From assembly GCF_014203555.1 (NCBI RefSeq), contig NZ_JACHJH010000002.1:1024791-1088790 (forward strand): DNA of 64,000 nucleotides, in the 5' to 3' direction. Below are positions 53,196 to 62,437 of this stretch, piece by piece. Source of the stretch: Streptomyces olivoverticillatus. GTDB lineage: Bacteria > Actinomycetota > Actinomycetes > Streptomycetales > Streptomycetaceae. Below the pieces are notes generated by a model. That model made no database searches. It saw only the letters and a program-made list of their open reading frames with translations, and was not told the origin of the DNA. The translations under genes were made by a program, and so were the position numbers. The stretch's first letter is position 1. Every line of letters begins with the position of its first letter.

Positions 53196-54185
53196 ATGAC
53201 CGATGCTGTTGCCCCCCGTACCACCGGCGCCGTCGCCGCCGGCCTCGCCACGCTCGCCGCGGACGGTACCGTCCTCGACACCTGGTTCCCGGCCCCCGAA
53301 CTCGGCCCGGCCCCCGGCCCGGCCGGCACCGAGACGCTCACCGCCGACCTGACCGCCGAGCTGCTCGGCGAGGCCGCCCTCAAGGCCGTCGGCCCGGACC
53401 CGCGCCGCGGTGTCAACGTGGTGGCCGTCCGCACGGTCATCGCCTCGCTCGACGACAAGCCGCTCGACGCGCACGATGCCTACCTGCGTCTGCACCTGCT
53501 CTCCCACCGCCTGGTCAAGCCGCACGGCCAGAACCTGGACGGCATCTTCGGCCTGCTCGCCAACGTCGCCTGGACGTCGCTCGGCCCCGTCGCCGTCGAC
53601 CAGCTGGAGACCGTGCGTCTCAACGCCCGTGCCGAGGGCCTGCACCTGCAGGTGACCAGTGTCGACAAGTTCCCCCGCATGACCGACTACGTGGCCCCCT
53701 CCGGCGTCCGCATCGCCGACGCCGACCGGGTCCGCCTCGGCGCGCACCTCGCCCCCGGCACCACCGTCATGCACGAGGGCTTCGTCAACTTCAACGCCGG
53801 CACGCTGGGCACCTCCATGATCGAGGGCCGCATCAGCGCGGGCGTCGTCATCGGAGACGGCTCCGACATCGGCGGCGGCGCCTCCACCATGGGCACCCTC
53901 TCCGGCGGCGGCAAGCAGATCATCGCGATCGGCGAGCGCTGCCTGCTCGGCGCCGAGTCCGGCATCGGCATCGCGCTGGGCGACGAGTGCGTCGTCGAGG
54001 CCGGCCTGTACGTGACCGCGGGCACCCGGGTCACCCTGCCGGACGGCGAGATCGTCAAGGCACTGGAACTCTCCGGCGCCGACAACATCCTCTTCCGCCG
54101 CAACTCCACCACGGGCGCCGTCGAGGCCCGCCCGTACAAGAGCACGTGGGGCGGCCTGAACGAGGTCCTGCACAGCCACAACTGA
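53196..54185 (+). CDS. dapD: Tetrahydrodipicolinate N-succinyltransferase
   Basis: This 329-residue enzyme of lysine and meso-diaminopimelate synthesis succinylates tetrahydrodipicolinate. It is the actinobacterial type with a left-handed beta-helix (hexapeptide repeats such as [17 protein letters not shown] and [22 protein letters not shown]). It also has [23 protein letters not shown] 53196 follows a TAGGTT -10-like box by about 7 bases, suggesting little or no leader. It converges on a dapA gene across a hairpin. Confidence 0.94.
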   Translation: MTDAVAPRTTGAVAAGLATLAADGTVLDTWFPAPELGPAPGPAGTETLTADLTAELLGEAALKAVGPDPRRGVNVVAVRTVIASLDDKPLDAHDAYLRLHLLSHRLVKPHGQNLDGIFGLLANVAWTSLGPVAVDQLETVRLNARAEGLHLQVTSVDKFPRMTDYVAPSGVRIADADRVRLGAHLAPGTTVMHEGFVNFNAGTLGTSMIEGRISAGVVIGDGSDIGGGASTMGTLSGGGKQIIAIGERCLLGAESGIGIALGDECVVEAGLYVTAGTRVTLPDGEIVKALELSGADNILFRRNSTTGAVEARPYKSTWGGLNEVLHSHN

Positions 54186-54187
54186 CC

Positions 54188-54217
54188 CTGCGGGGCCGCT
54201 TGCCTGCGGCCCCACAG
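54188..54217. terminator. Bidirectional terminator between dapD and dapA
   Basis: An 8-bp GC stem is extended by three more pairs after one mismatch, with a 6-base loop, between convergent genes. Confidence 0.6.
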
Positions 54218-54230
54218 CGTCGGGCTCGTC

Positions 54231-55121
54231 CTAGGCGGTGGCGGCTTCGTAGGCCGCCATGAGTGCCTTGGTGCGGGCCGGGTCCGCCGCCCGTAGGGGC
54301 GGGCGGACCCGGCCCGCCGGGAGGCCCAGGGTGCCCAGCAGTGCCTTTGCCGTGACCGTGCCCGGCAGGCCTGCGGCCATCATTTCCCGGACCAGCGGCA
54401 GCGCCCGCTGGTGGAGCGCCGTGGCCTCGGCGTTCGCGCCGCGGTCGAAGGTGTCGAGGACGGCCGCCAGCAGCGAGCCCGCCACGTTCGCGACCGTGCT
54501 GATGTAGCCGGTCCCGCCCACCGCCCGCAGCGGAAGGTTGAGTTCCTCGCAGCCGGAGTAGTAGGCGAGGTCCGTCTGTGCGATGACGTGCGAGCTGCCC
54601 AGCAGGTCGTACGCGCAGTCCTTCACCCCGGCGATGCGCGGGTGTTCGGCGAGGCGCAGCATCGTCTCGGGCTCGATGCGGGTGCCGGTGCGGCCGGGGA
54701 TGTCGTACAGCATCACCGGCAGGCCGCTCGCGTCGGCGACGGTGCGGAAGTGCTCGGCGATGTCCTCCTGCGGCGGCTTGCTGTAGTACGGCGTCACCAC
54801 CAGCACGCCGTGCGCGCCCGCCGTCTCGGCGGCGCGGGCCAGCGTGGCCGTGTGCCGGGTGTCGGCCGAGCCGATGCCCGCGGTGATCCGGGCCCGGTCC
54901 CCGACGGCCTCGACGACGGCCCTGATGAGCGCGGTCTTCTCCACGTCGCTCGTGGTGGGGGATTCGCCCGTGGTGCCGCTCAGCACGAGCCCGTCGCAGC
55001 CGCCGTGCGTGACGAGGTGGTCGGCGAGGCGCTGTGCGCCGTCGAGGTCGAGTCCCCCCTCGGAGGTGAAGGGGGTGACCATCGCGCAGAGGGTACGGCC
55101 GAAGGGGCTGGTGGACGGCAT
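54231..55121 (-). CDS. dapA: 4-hydroxy-tetrahydrodipicolinate synthase
   Basis: This 296-residue class I aldolase condenses pyruvate and aspartate semialdehyde in the diaminopimelate pathway. It has VLSGTTGESPTTS (pyruvate carboxylate binding), PYYSKPPQEDI, YDIPGRTGTRI (catalytic Tyr and Arg) and AGVKDCAYD, the last holding the Schiff-base lysine. Streptomyces often has more than one dapA-like gene, so a related aldolase role cannot be excluded. Neighbouring dapD supports the diaminopimelate assignment. Confidence 0.9.
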   Translation of the reverse strand: MPSTSPFGRTLCAMVTPFTSEGGLDLDGAQRLADHLVTHGGCDGLVLSGTTGESPTTSDVEKTALIRAVVEAVGDRARITAGIGSADTRHTATLARAAETAGAHGVLVVTPYYSKPPQEDIAEHFRTVADASGLPVMLYDIPGRTGTRIEPETMLRLAEHPRIAGVKDCAYDLLGSSHVIAQTDLAYYSGCEELNLPLRAVGGTGYISTVANVAGSLLAAVLDTFDRGANAEATALHQRALPLVREMMAAGLPGTVTAKALLGTLGLPAGRVRPPLRAADPARTKALMAAYEAATA

Positions 55122-55231
55122 GCGTTCACACTCCGGAAGTGTGTATCGGGCTCATACGGACTCCATGAAGTCTGGGCCCCCTCGACCGTACAGGTCTATT
55201 TAATTGTTCTCGCTGAAATCGCTAAGAGTTG

Positions 55232-57070
55232 CTACGGCTTCCAGCGCAGCACCTGCGGGTCGTGGTCGCTGGCCTGGTCGGCGAACTCCGCGTTGATGTG
55301 CACGATGTCGTAATCCGGGCGGCTGATGTGACGGCTCGTCAGGATGTGGTCGAGCACCTGGGAGTTGCCCTGGTAGACGTAGCCGTAACGCTCCTTCTTC
55401 GGCAGTCGGCCGACCTGGTCGGTGAGTACGCCGCCCGACGTGAGGGTCTTCAGGGCGGACGAGAACTGGTAGTCGTTGAGGTCGCCGGCGACGATCACGT
55501 TGGCGTTCTTGTCGACCGCCAGGAGCTGCTTGACGAAGGTGTTGACGATCCGCGCCTGCTGGTTGCGCTGCACCTCGGAGGTGCGAGCCGGGGGCTGGAT
55601 GCGGCTGTCGAGGCCCTGGTCGCCGCCCTTGGAGTTGAAGTGGTTGGCGACGACGAAGACGTCCTTGCCCCGGAAGGTGAACTGGCCCGCCAGCGGCTTG
55701 CGGCTGGTCTTCCAGGCCGCGTCGGCCGGCTGGACGCGGCCGGGGGAGGCGGACAGCTTCGCCTTGCCGCCCTCGCGCAGGACCCGCACCGGCGTGGTGG
55801 AGTCACCGCCGGGCGTGTCCGTGAAAGAGACGCGGGCGGGGTTGAAGAGGAAGGCCGTGCGGATGTTGCCGCCCGGCTGGCCGCCGTCCTGGTCGTTGAC
55901 GGGGTTGATCTGCCGCCACTGGTAGGCCGGACCGCCGGCCGCCGCGATGGCGTCGGTGAGCTTCTTCAGCGTCTGCCCGGCGTCCACCACGCCGTCGTCT
56001 GTCGCGCCGTCGTCGTCCTGGACCTCCTCCAGGGCGACGATGTCGGGCGCGGCGAGGTTGTGCACCAGCGCGCCCGCCAGCCGGTCGAACTTGGCCTGCG
56101 GAGCCTTGGGGGAGAGGTTCTCCAGGTTGTAGGTGGCGACGGCCAGCTCGTCGTTCTTCTGCTTGCGGGTGCTCTCGCGGGCGAGCTTGTGGTCGGCGAG
56201 CGTGCCCAGTTCGGTGGCCTGGAGGGTGTAGCCGCCGAAGTTGTCGTAGTCCAGCGGGCCCGCGGTGGTGCCGGTCAGCTCGTCGCCGACGTTCGCGACC
56301 GGGAAGGGGCGCTGCTTGAAGGGGATCAGCGAGGCGACCTTCACCCGGGCGGAGTTCGGGTCGCGGTACGAGCCGTAGAGCGTCCCGCCGCGCGCGGTGC
56401 GGTCGTGGCGGGGGTCGGCGGTGACCCACAGCTCGTTGTGCGGGTTGGTGGGGCCGACGACGGGGGCGTTGTCGACGGAGACCCGCATGCCCTCCAGGGA
56501 CTCGAAGTAGTCCAGGGCGTAACGGTCCGGCTTGAGCGGCAGCTTCTCGATGGAGCCGTGCACGTCCGGGGCGTAGCGGGCCGGGACGGCGGAGGGGCGC
56601 AGCTTGACGGCGGCGGGCAGGGCGTTGCCGGAGGACTGCACGGTCCAGGCGGCCTTGGTCAGCTGGGTGACCGACTGCAGGCCCGCGTCCTGTCCGCCCG
56701 GGTAGTACTCGCCGACCGTGCCGGAGACGAGTACGGAGTCGCCCGCGGCGACGGCCGGGGTGGTGGAGCCGGTGAAGACGAAGATGCCCTCGCTGGTGGC
56801 CGGGTTGTCGTCCGGGTTGGGGTCCTGGAACCAGAAGCCGCGGGCCGGGCCGAAGGCCTTGACGGCGGTGACGATGCCGGGGACGTCCTTCACCTGGTGT
56901 CCGGCGAGCGGGGATATCCGGGTGGTGCCCTGGATGTCGTGGATCCGCACGCCGGTGCCTTCGGCGCTCGCGGACTGGGCGGGGGCGAGCAGTCCGGCCG
57001 CGAGCGCGACGGCTATGACGGCGCCGGTGGACGCGGAGCGTCTGTGCGGGGTGGGACGGCTAGTGGGCAC
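55232..57070 (-). CDS. Exported endonuclease/exonuclease/phosphatase-family nuclease
   Basis: This 612-residue protein has a signal peptide (about 11-37, ending SASA). An N-terminal OB-like domain (VKDVPGIVTAV, GFWFQDPNPDDNPATSEGIFVF) is followed by a C-terminal EEP domain with VATYNLENL, DIVALEEVQDDDGA, FVVANHFNSKGGD, VIVAGDLNDYQ and SDHDPQVLRW, covering the metal and catalytic residues. This is the ExeM/NucH-like layout of extracellular DNases. GTG 57070 was chosen because GGAGG lies 6 bases upstream; earlier in-frame starts lack one. It probably feeds on or clears extracellular DNA. Confidence 0.9.
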   Translation of the reverse strand: MPTSRPTPHRRSASTGAVIAVALAAGLLAPAQSASAEGTGVRIHDIQGTTRISPLAGHQVKDVPGIVTAVKAFGPARGFWFQDPNPDDNPATSEGIFVFTGSTTPAVAAGDSVLVSGTVGEYYPGGQDAGLQSVTQLTKAAWTVQSSGNALPAAVKLRPSAVPARYAPDVHGSIEKLPLKPDRYALDYFESLEGMRVSVDNAPVVGPTNPHNELWVTADPRHDRTARGGTLYGSYRDPNSARVKVASLIPFKQRPFPVANVGDELTGTTAGPLDYDNFGGYTLQATELGTLADHKLARESTRKQKNDELAVATYNLENLSPKAPQAKFDRLAGALVHNLAAPDIVALEEVQDDDGATDDGVVDAGQTLKKLTDAIAAAGGPAYQWRQINPVNDQDGGQPGGNIRTAFLFNPARVSFTDTPGGDSTTPVRVLREGGKAKLSASPGRVQPADAAWKTSRKPLAGQFTFRGKDVFVVANHFNSKGGDQGLDSRIQPPARTSEVQRNQQARIVNTFVKQLLAVDKNANVIVAGDLNDYQFSSALKTLTSGGVLTDQVGRLPKKERYGYVYQGNSQVLDHILTSRHISRPDYDIVHINAEFADQASDHDPQVLRWKP

Positions 57071-57350
57071 GGAAGCCTCCGGGTGGAGTGGTGGGACCTG
57101 CATGGGGGTGGTGCGTGAAGGTGCTGTGCTTTGGTGCGATCCGCCGAAAACGTACGGTGCGTTTCGGCTGAATGATCTACGCGCGTCAATCTCTTGCGTG
57201 TCCATGGCAGTTGTCAAGGGCCCGTGGGTATACGGCGGGCGACGGATTCGTGAACCGGGTGGCAGGGGACGAAACACGTCTAGGCTTGGGCCGTGCGTCA
57301 CTGATCCACCACGCCCGGCGTGCGCCGCCAACGAGGAGATGACCCCCCTG
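57071..57350. promoter_or_regulatory. Divergent region between the nuclease gene and the acidic protein gene
   Basis: This 280-base gap holds the promoters of two divergent genes. It contains an imperfect hairpin at 57143-57168 with a bulged A, and a TTGTCA (57211) with a TATACG 12 bases later. I see no coding sequence or RNA gene. Confidence 0.35.
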
Positions 57351-58847
57351 ATGTCCGGAGACCGTCCGACCATGCCGCCGGTGCGGCTGCCCTCCGATGC
57401 GGAGCTCGCGCGGGACGCGCTGTCCGCACCGCTGTTCGCCCGCGCCGTGAAGCTCGCCCGCTGGGCCGGTGAGGGCATGCCGGTCGGCATCGACGGCGGT
57501 CTGCTCGCCGATCAACTGGCCACGGCCGCGGGCCTGCTGGAGCTGGCGGACGACGAGGACGGGCCGGCCTACGCCGCCGAGGCGTGGCAGCTCGCGCTGG
57601 ACACCGGCCTGGTCGAGTTCACCGAGCATGAGGAGGAAGAGGGGGAGGGCGCGGAGGCCGAGGGGCCGGCGGGAACGGCCGCGGCGGGCGAGGAGCTGGC
57701 CGTGCTCACCTCCGGCAGCCCGCAGGACGTCCTGGAGCTGTGGCTGGCCGGCCTGGAGACCGTCCTGGCCGACGCCGCCGCGCCGGACCTGAGCGAACTC
57801 GCCGACCAGCTCACCTCGGTCGAGGGCGAGCTCGACATCGACGCGCTCGACTGGAACCCGGAGGAGGAGGCGGACTTCCTCGACGGCGTCCTCGGCAACC
57901 TCTACTTGCTGACCGCCGTGGGCGAGGGTTCGACGGAGCGGCCCGTGCCGCTTCCCGCGCTCGCCGCCTCCATGATCGTCCCGGACGACATGGACGAGCC
58001 GACGGACGACGTCCTCGAAGAGGTCTCGGACGCGATGATGCGCCTGGACGACCAGTTCCGGGTGCTCGCGCCGACCGGCCTGCTGGCCTACCAGCCCGTC
58101 GACGAGGCGCTCATCGAGGAGGTCGACGGCGAGGGCCACATCCGCGAGTCCGTCGACGGGGTGATCTCCGACGTGCCGGAGGAGGAGGACGTCACCCGCT
58201 ACGGCATGGTGGCCCTCACCCCGCTCGGCCTCTTCGCGGTCCGCGCCCGGATGCTGGACGCGGGCATCGACGTGCCGCTGGTCGGCGACCTCGCCGACAA
58301 GGGGGCGGACGCCCTGCTCGACGCGCTGCCCGGACACCCCGCGCCCGCGGCCCACGCCGAGACGGAGCTGTGGCTGGGGCGGCGGGCGCCGCTGGACGCC
58401 GCCCGCGAGCTGCTGGCCGCGGCGCGCGGCGACGACGAGGACGCCCCCGGGCGGCGCCTGGTGTGCCAGCAGGCGCTCTCGCTGCTGGGATCCGAGGCGG
58501 AGCCCGCGCTGCGCGAGGTCCTCGACGACCCCCAGCTGGGCGGGCTGGCGCGGGTGTGGCTGGCCGAGCACGGCGCCACGGACGTCCCCGAGCCGGGGGA
58601 GGCCATGGTGTTCTGGCTGACCATCGACACGATCGCGGCACAACTGGCGGGCGAGGGCGACTCGGAGGAGCTGCGCGAGCTGGTGGAGGGCCTGGTCGGC
58701 GGGCACAGCGGCTTCTTCGACTCGGCGTGGCGCTGCGACCACCCGGCCACCGCGGACGTCCTGGAGGCGATGGGACGGCTGCACCCGGACAAGAAGGTGG
58801 CCAAGCAGGCGCGCAAGGCGGCCTTCAAGGCGCGCTCGCGCGCCTGA
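57351..58847 (+). CDS. Large acidic protein of unknown function
   Basis: This 498-residue soluble protein is very acidic: its middle is full of Glu/Asp runs such as FTEHEEEEGEGAEAE and EEEADFLDG. The C-terminus is basic (KKVAKQARKAAFKARSRA). The helical-repeat look and lack of motifs, signal or membrane span suggest a scaffold or regulatory role, but I do not recognise a family. ATG 57351 lies 12 bases after GAGGAG; an ATG at 57339 is in frame but too close to that site. It converges on the two-domain TerD gene. Confidence 0.8.
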   Translation: MSGDRPTMPPVRLPSDAELARDALSAPLFARAVKLARWAGEGMPVGIDGGLLADQLATAAGLLELADDEDGPAYAAEAWQLALDTGLVEFTEHEEEEGEGAEAEGPAGTAAAGEELAVLTSGSPQDVLELWLAGLETVLADAAAPDLSELADQLTSVEGELDIDALDWNPEEEADFLDGVLGNLYLLTAVGEGSTERPVPLPALAASMIVPDDMDEPTDDVLEEVSDAMMRLDDQFRVLAPTGLLAYQPVDEALIEEVDGEGHIRESVDGVISDVPEEEDVTRYGMVALTPLGLFAVRARMLDAGIDVPLVGDLADKGADALLDALPGHPAPAAHAETELWLGRRAPLDAARELLAAARGDDEDAPGRRLVCQQALSLLGSEAEPALREVLDDPQLGGLARVWLAEHGATDVPEPGEAMVFWLTIDTIAAQLAGEGDSEELRELVEGLVGGHSGFFDSAWRCDHPATADVLEAMGRLHPDKKVAKQARKAAFKARSRA

Positions 58848-58870
58848 GGGACTTCACGGATCCCCCGTGG

Positions 58871-58902
58871 CCGTACGGGCCGGCAGCGCCCGGCCCGTAT
58901 GG
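58871..58902. terminator. Bidirectional terminator
   Basis: A 12-bp stem with one G-T wobble and an 8-base loop lies between convergent genes. Confidence 0.65.
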
Positions 58903-58912
58903 CGCGGGAGGG

Positions 58913-60118
58913 TTACAGCGACTGGGCCGCGGGCTGCACCAGGTCGCGCACGGTCTTCGCCTTGACGTAGTCACCCATGGCCGTCATCTCCCACTCGCCG
59001 GTGTACTGGCGGATGAACTTGCACATGAGCACGCCCGTCGTGGACTCGGAGCCGGTGAGGTCGAAGCGGACGAGCTCCTCGCCGGTCTGGGCGTCCAGCA
59101 GGCGGCAGTAGGCCTTGGCGACCTCCGTGAACTTCTGGCCGTTGAACGAACTGACCGTGAAGACCAGGCCCGTGACCTCCGGCGGCAGCCCGCCCAGGTG
59201 GACGGTGATGGACTCGTCGTCGCCGGAGCCCTCGCCGGTGAGGTTGTCGCCGGAGTGCTGGACGGTGCCGTTCAGGATCATCAGGCGGCCGAAGTAGCAG
59301 GCGTCGATCATGTTGCGGTCGGGGCCGAAGGCGATGACCGAGGCGTCGAGGTCGATGGCGCGGCTGCTGTAGGCGGGCTCCCAGCCCAGGCCCATCGTCA
59401 CCGAGCGGGTCAGCGGCCGGCCACCCTTGACGAGCGACACCGTCTGGTTCTTCTGCAGGCTCACCCGGCCCTTGTCCAGGCTGATCTTCCCGGCGGCGGG
59501 GGGAGCGGCAGGCGGGGGCGGCACCGCGGGCGCGGCAGGCATCGCGGGTGCAGCAGCAGGCATCGCGGGCGCGGCAGGGATGGCAGGGGCAGCCATCGGA
59601 GCTGCGGGCACGGGGGCCGCCGCGGGCTCCTCGACGCTCACCCCGAAGTCCGTGGCGATCCCGGCCAGCCCGTTCGCATAACCCTGGCCGACCGCGCGGA
59701 CCTTCCACGCGCCGTTGCGCCGGTAGACCTCCACGATCACCAGTGCCGTCTCCGTGGCCAGCCGGGGCGGCGTGAAGGTGGCGAGCACCGCGCCGTCGTC
59801 CGCGCCGCGCACGGTCGCGGTGGGCTCGATCCCCGCGAAGGTGGCGCCCTGGGCGTCCGGGCTGGCCGTGACCACGATCTTCTCGATGTCCTCCGGGACG
59901 GCCGAGGTGTCGACGGTGATCGCGTCGGGCGAGGCGCCGCTCGCGGCGCGGTGCGCGACGCCGGGGCCGCTGGGCTGGTTGTAGAAGACGAAGTCGGCGT
60001 CGGAGCGCACCTTGCCGTCGGCGGTGAGCAGCAGGCCCGAGACGTCGAGCCGCACCGGAGCGGTGACGTCCACCGTCACACGGGTGACGGAGAGCGGGAT
60101 GTTCGAGCCAGGTGTCAT
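58913..60118 (-). CDS. Two-domain TerD-family protein
   Basis: This 401-residue protein has two TerD-type domains. Residues 1-165 end in VYRRNGAWKVRAVGQGYANGL, matching the N-terminus of the fusion protein at 5671-7557. Residues 210-401 start with GKISLDKGRVSLQKNQTVSL and MGLGW and match the single TerD at 4965-5543, including GSGDDESITVHL. An Ala/Pro/Met repeat linker (about 165-210) separates them. It is probably cytoplasmic and stress-related. ATG 60118 is preferred (GGGG 10 bases upstream) over ATG 60127. It lies downstream of a two-component system. Confidence 0.88.
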   Translation of the reverse strand: MTPGSNIPLSVTRVTVDVTAPVRLDVSGLLLTADGKVRSDADFVFYNQPSGPGVAHRAASGASPDAITVDTSAVPEDIEKIVVTASPDAQGATFAGIEPTATVRGADDGAVLATFTPPRLATETALVIVEVYRRNGAWKVRAVGQGYANGLAGIATDFGVSVEEPAAAPVPAAPMAAPAIPAAPAMPAAAPAMPAAPAVPPPPAAPPAAGKISLDKGRVSLQKNQTVSLVKGGRPLTRSVTMGLGWEPAYSSRAIDLDASVIAFGPDRNMIDACYFGRLMILNGTVQHSGDNLTGEGSGDDESITVHLGGLPPEVTGLVFTVSSFNGQKFTEVAKAYCRLLDAQTGEELVRFDLTGSESTTGVLMCKFIRQYTGEWEMTAMGDYVKAKTVRDLVQPAAQSL

Positions 60119-60214
60119 AGCGGTCATGCCCCGGATAACGAGCGGTCCGGCTTTACGGTTCCATGACCGGAAGGCCGAATCCGCCCCGGGGTATTCGAAC
60201 ACGGAGTGCCGCGC

Positions 60215-60883
60215 TCACCTCGGCGCGACGAACCCGCACTCGTACGCGGCGATGACCGCCTGCGTGCGGTCCCGCACACCCAGCTTGGCCAGCACGCTCG
60301 CCACATGCGTCTTGACCGTCGCCGGGCCCAGCATGAGCCGCTGGGCGATCTCCGCGTTCGACAGGCCCTTCGTCATCAGCCGCAGCACCTCCGCCTCCCG
60401 CTCCGACAGCCGCGCTTGGAGCCCCGCCGCCCCCGCCTGCGGCGTGCCCCGCCCGGCGTGGGCCGCGGCCAGCTCCCGCACCGCCGCGGGGAAGAGCAGC
60501 GAGTCGCTGTGCGCCATCATCCGTACGGCCTGCACGAGTTCGTCGGCGCCCGAGCGCTTGAGCAGGAAGCCCCGCGCGCCCACCCGCAGCGCGTCGTAGA
60601 CGTAGCTGTCGTTCTCGAAGGTGGTGACGACGATGATGCGCGGCGGGGGGTCGACCCCGGCCAGGATCTGCTCGGTGGCGCGGATGCCGTCGACGTCCGG
60701 CATCCGCACGTCCATCAGCACGATGTCGGGGCGCAGGGCGCGGACGAGCGACACCGCCTCGGCGCCCGTCGTGGCCTCGCCGACCACCTCCAGGTCCGCT
60801 TCGGCGCCGAGGATGGCGCGCAGGGCGGTGCGTACGAGGTGCTCGTCGTCGGCGAGGACGATCCGTATCGGCGTGTCCGTCAT
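60215..60883 (-). CDS. NarL/LuxR-family response regulator
   Basis: This 222-residue regulator has a receiver domain (ADDEHLVRTALRAIL, phospho-acceptor Asp in DIVLMDVRMPD, TTFEND, then the LLKR Lys). A LuxR HTH follows (LSEREAEVLRLMTKGLSNAEIAQRL, TVKTHVASVLAKLGVRDRTQAVI). ATG 60883 overlaps the stop of the histidine kinase gene, so kinase and regulator are coupled. The TerD protein gene lies about 100 bases downstream on the same strand and is a possible target or co-transcribed gene. Confidence 0.94.
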   Translation of the reverse strand: MTDTPIRIVLADDEHLVRTALRAILGAEADLEVVGEATTGAEAVSLVRALRPDIVLMDVRMPDVDGIRATEQILAGVDPPPRIIVVTTFENDSYVYDALRVGARGFLLKRSGADELVQAVRMMAHSDSLLFPAAVRELAAAHAGRGTPQAGAAGLQARLSEREAEVLRLMTKGLSNAEIAQRLMLGPATVKTHVASVLAKLGVRDRTQAVIAAYECGFVAPR

Positions 60884-62139
60884 CTCGCTCCGCCTCCCAG
60901 GGGCAGCCGTACCGACAGCCGCCACACGCCGTCCCGTTCGCCCCAGTCGCTGTCGCCGCGCAGCAGCCGGGCGCGCTCGGCGATGCCGCGCAGCCCGTGC
61001 CCGCCGCCGGTCCGGCGCGCGGAGCCGGCGACGGCCGGGGGTTCCGTGCCGAGGGGGTTCTCCACAGTGACCTCCAAGTCCTCTTGACGTACGGCGATGT
61101 CCAGCTGCACCGGTACCCGTCCCGCGTGGCGCAGCGCGTTGCCGAGTCCTTCCTGCACGATCCGGTAGGCCTCGCGGGAGACGACCGGCGGTATCCGGTC
61201 CAGCGCGGTGCCGGTCGTGAAAGTGACGGTGCCGCCCGCCGCGCGGGTACGGGCCAGCAGCGCGTCCAGATCGCAGAGGGTCGGCGCGGGGGCGGTGGAC
61301 GCGGTGCCGTCCTCGCGCAGCAGCCCCAGCACCGTGTCGAGTTCGCCCACCGCATCGCGCGTCGTCTCCTCGATGGCCAGCAGGGCCTGCCGGGCGAAGG
61401 CCGGGTCGCTGTCGAGGACCCTGCGCGCGGCACCGGCCTGCAAGGTCACCGCGCTCAGGGCGTGCCCCACCGAGTCGTGCAGCTCGCGGGCCAGCCTGTT
61501 GCGCAACGCCAGCCGCATGGCGTGCTGTTCGGCGGCCGCGAGCCGGTCGGCGGCCGTCGGGCCCAGAAGGACGGGCGCACAGCGGGCCAGCAGCGCACCG
61601 GCCGCCCACGAGACGGCCACGACCAGCCCGAACAGCGCCAGGCCGCAGAACGGCGCCAGCAGCTGCCGCGACCCGGCGAAGAACTGGACCCAGCCCGCCT
61701 CCTTCAGGCGCTCGGACGAGCGGATGAGCGGCAGGATCAGCAGCATCAGGGCCGCGGGCGGTGCCGCCAGCGAGATGCCGCTGACGACGCCGCCGACCCC
61801 CAGGTGCAGGGTGTACCAGGCGGCCGCGCGGCCGCGCGCGGCCCAGGACTCGGCGGGGCCGGAGGCCAGCTCGGCACCGGGGATGTCGCACAACGCCCGT
61901 GCGGCGGTGACCTCCAGGGGCCGGGTCATGGGCGACAGCGCCGTGATCGCCGCGGGCACGAGCGCCATCAGGGGGGTGGCGATCTGCCAGGTCACCGTGG
62001 GGAGGGCGAACACGTTCCCGGTGGGCACGAAGAACGACACGAGCACATTGGCCAGCAGGTAGTACGGCATCAACAGTGCGCCGCCCAGCAGCAGATGCGT
62101 CCACCGCGTCAGCGCCTGCCGCCGGCGTGCGCCCGTCAC
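60880..62139 (-). CDS. Sensor histidine kinase (HisKA_3 type)
   Basis: This is a membrane sensor kinase of about 419 residues. Six hydrophobic segments in the first 200 residues are followed by the dimerisation box ARELHDSVGHALSAVTLQAG with the phospho-His, and an HATPase_c domain with REAYRIVQEGLGNALRHAG (N box) and GHGLRGIAERARLL (G box). There is no clear extracellular sensor domain, so the signal may be in the membrane. The start is uncertain. GTG 62139 is used; the frame stays open to GTG 62238 but the extra 33 residues are Arg/Pro-rich and look non-coding. Confidence 0.9.
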   Translation of the reverse strand: MTGARRRQALTRWTHLLLGGALLMPYYLLANVLVSFFVPTGNVFALPTVTWQIATPLMALVPAAITALSPMTRPLEVTAARALCDIPGAELASGPAESWAARGRAAAWYTLHLGVGGVVSGISLAAPPAALMLLILPLIRSSERLKEAGWVQFFAGSRQLLAPFCGLALFGLVVAVSWAAGALLARCAPVLLGPTAADRLAAAEQHAMRLALRNRLARELHDSVGHALSAVTLQAGAARRVLDSDPAFARQALLAIEETTRDAVGELDTVLGLLREDGTASTAPAPTLCDLDALLARTRAAGGTVTFTTGTALDRIPPVVSREAYRIVQEGLGNALRHAGRVPVQLDIAVRQEDLEVTVENPLGTEPPAVAGSARRTGGGHGLRGIAERARLLRGDSDWGERDGVWRLSVRLPLGGGAR

Positions 62140-62277
62140 CGGGCACCGGCGGGGACGCGCGGGCGCGCGGCGCGCGGGGCCGCCTGGCAGGTACCGGACA
62201 TCATTCGCCCAGCGTAGGCGACGGACGCTGGCGGGCACGCGGCGCCGTGGGCCCGTCGCATCCCGGACTTCGGGGGC

Positions 62278-62375
62278 GGAGGCTGTCTCGTACGGCTCAT
62301 ACGCACAGCCTCCCGTCCGGCGCCGCCCCGCGCCTCGGCCCGTACGGCGAACCGTCTCCGCCGTACGGCGGAGAC
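62278..62375 (-). terminator. Two hairpins downstream of the methyltransferase gene
   Basis: A perfect 22-base palindrome (62354-62375) and a 9-bp stem with an 18-base loop (62278-62313) lie in the 200-base space between the methyltransferase stop and the kinase gene. Confidence 0.5.
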
Positions 62376-62437
62376 GCCTCTCGTCCTCGCGCCAGACGCG
62401 ATCGCCGCGGCCTCCGCCTCAAGGATCTCCGCGCAGC

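Noticed and set aside
57211-57234. Another RecA-NDp promoter before the acidic protein gene
   Set aside because: TTGTCA is followed by AGGG instead of GTGG, and the TATACG is one base too far. The match is not better than chance.
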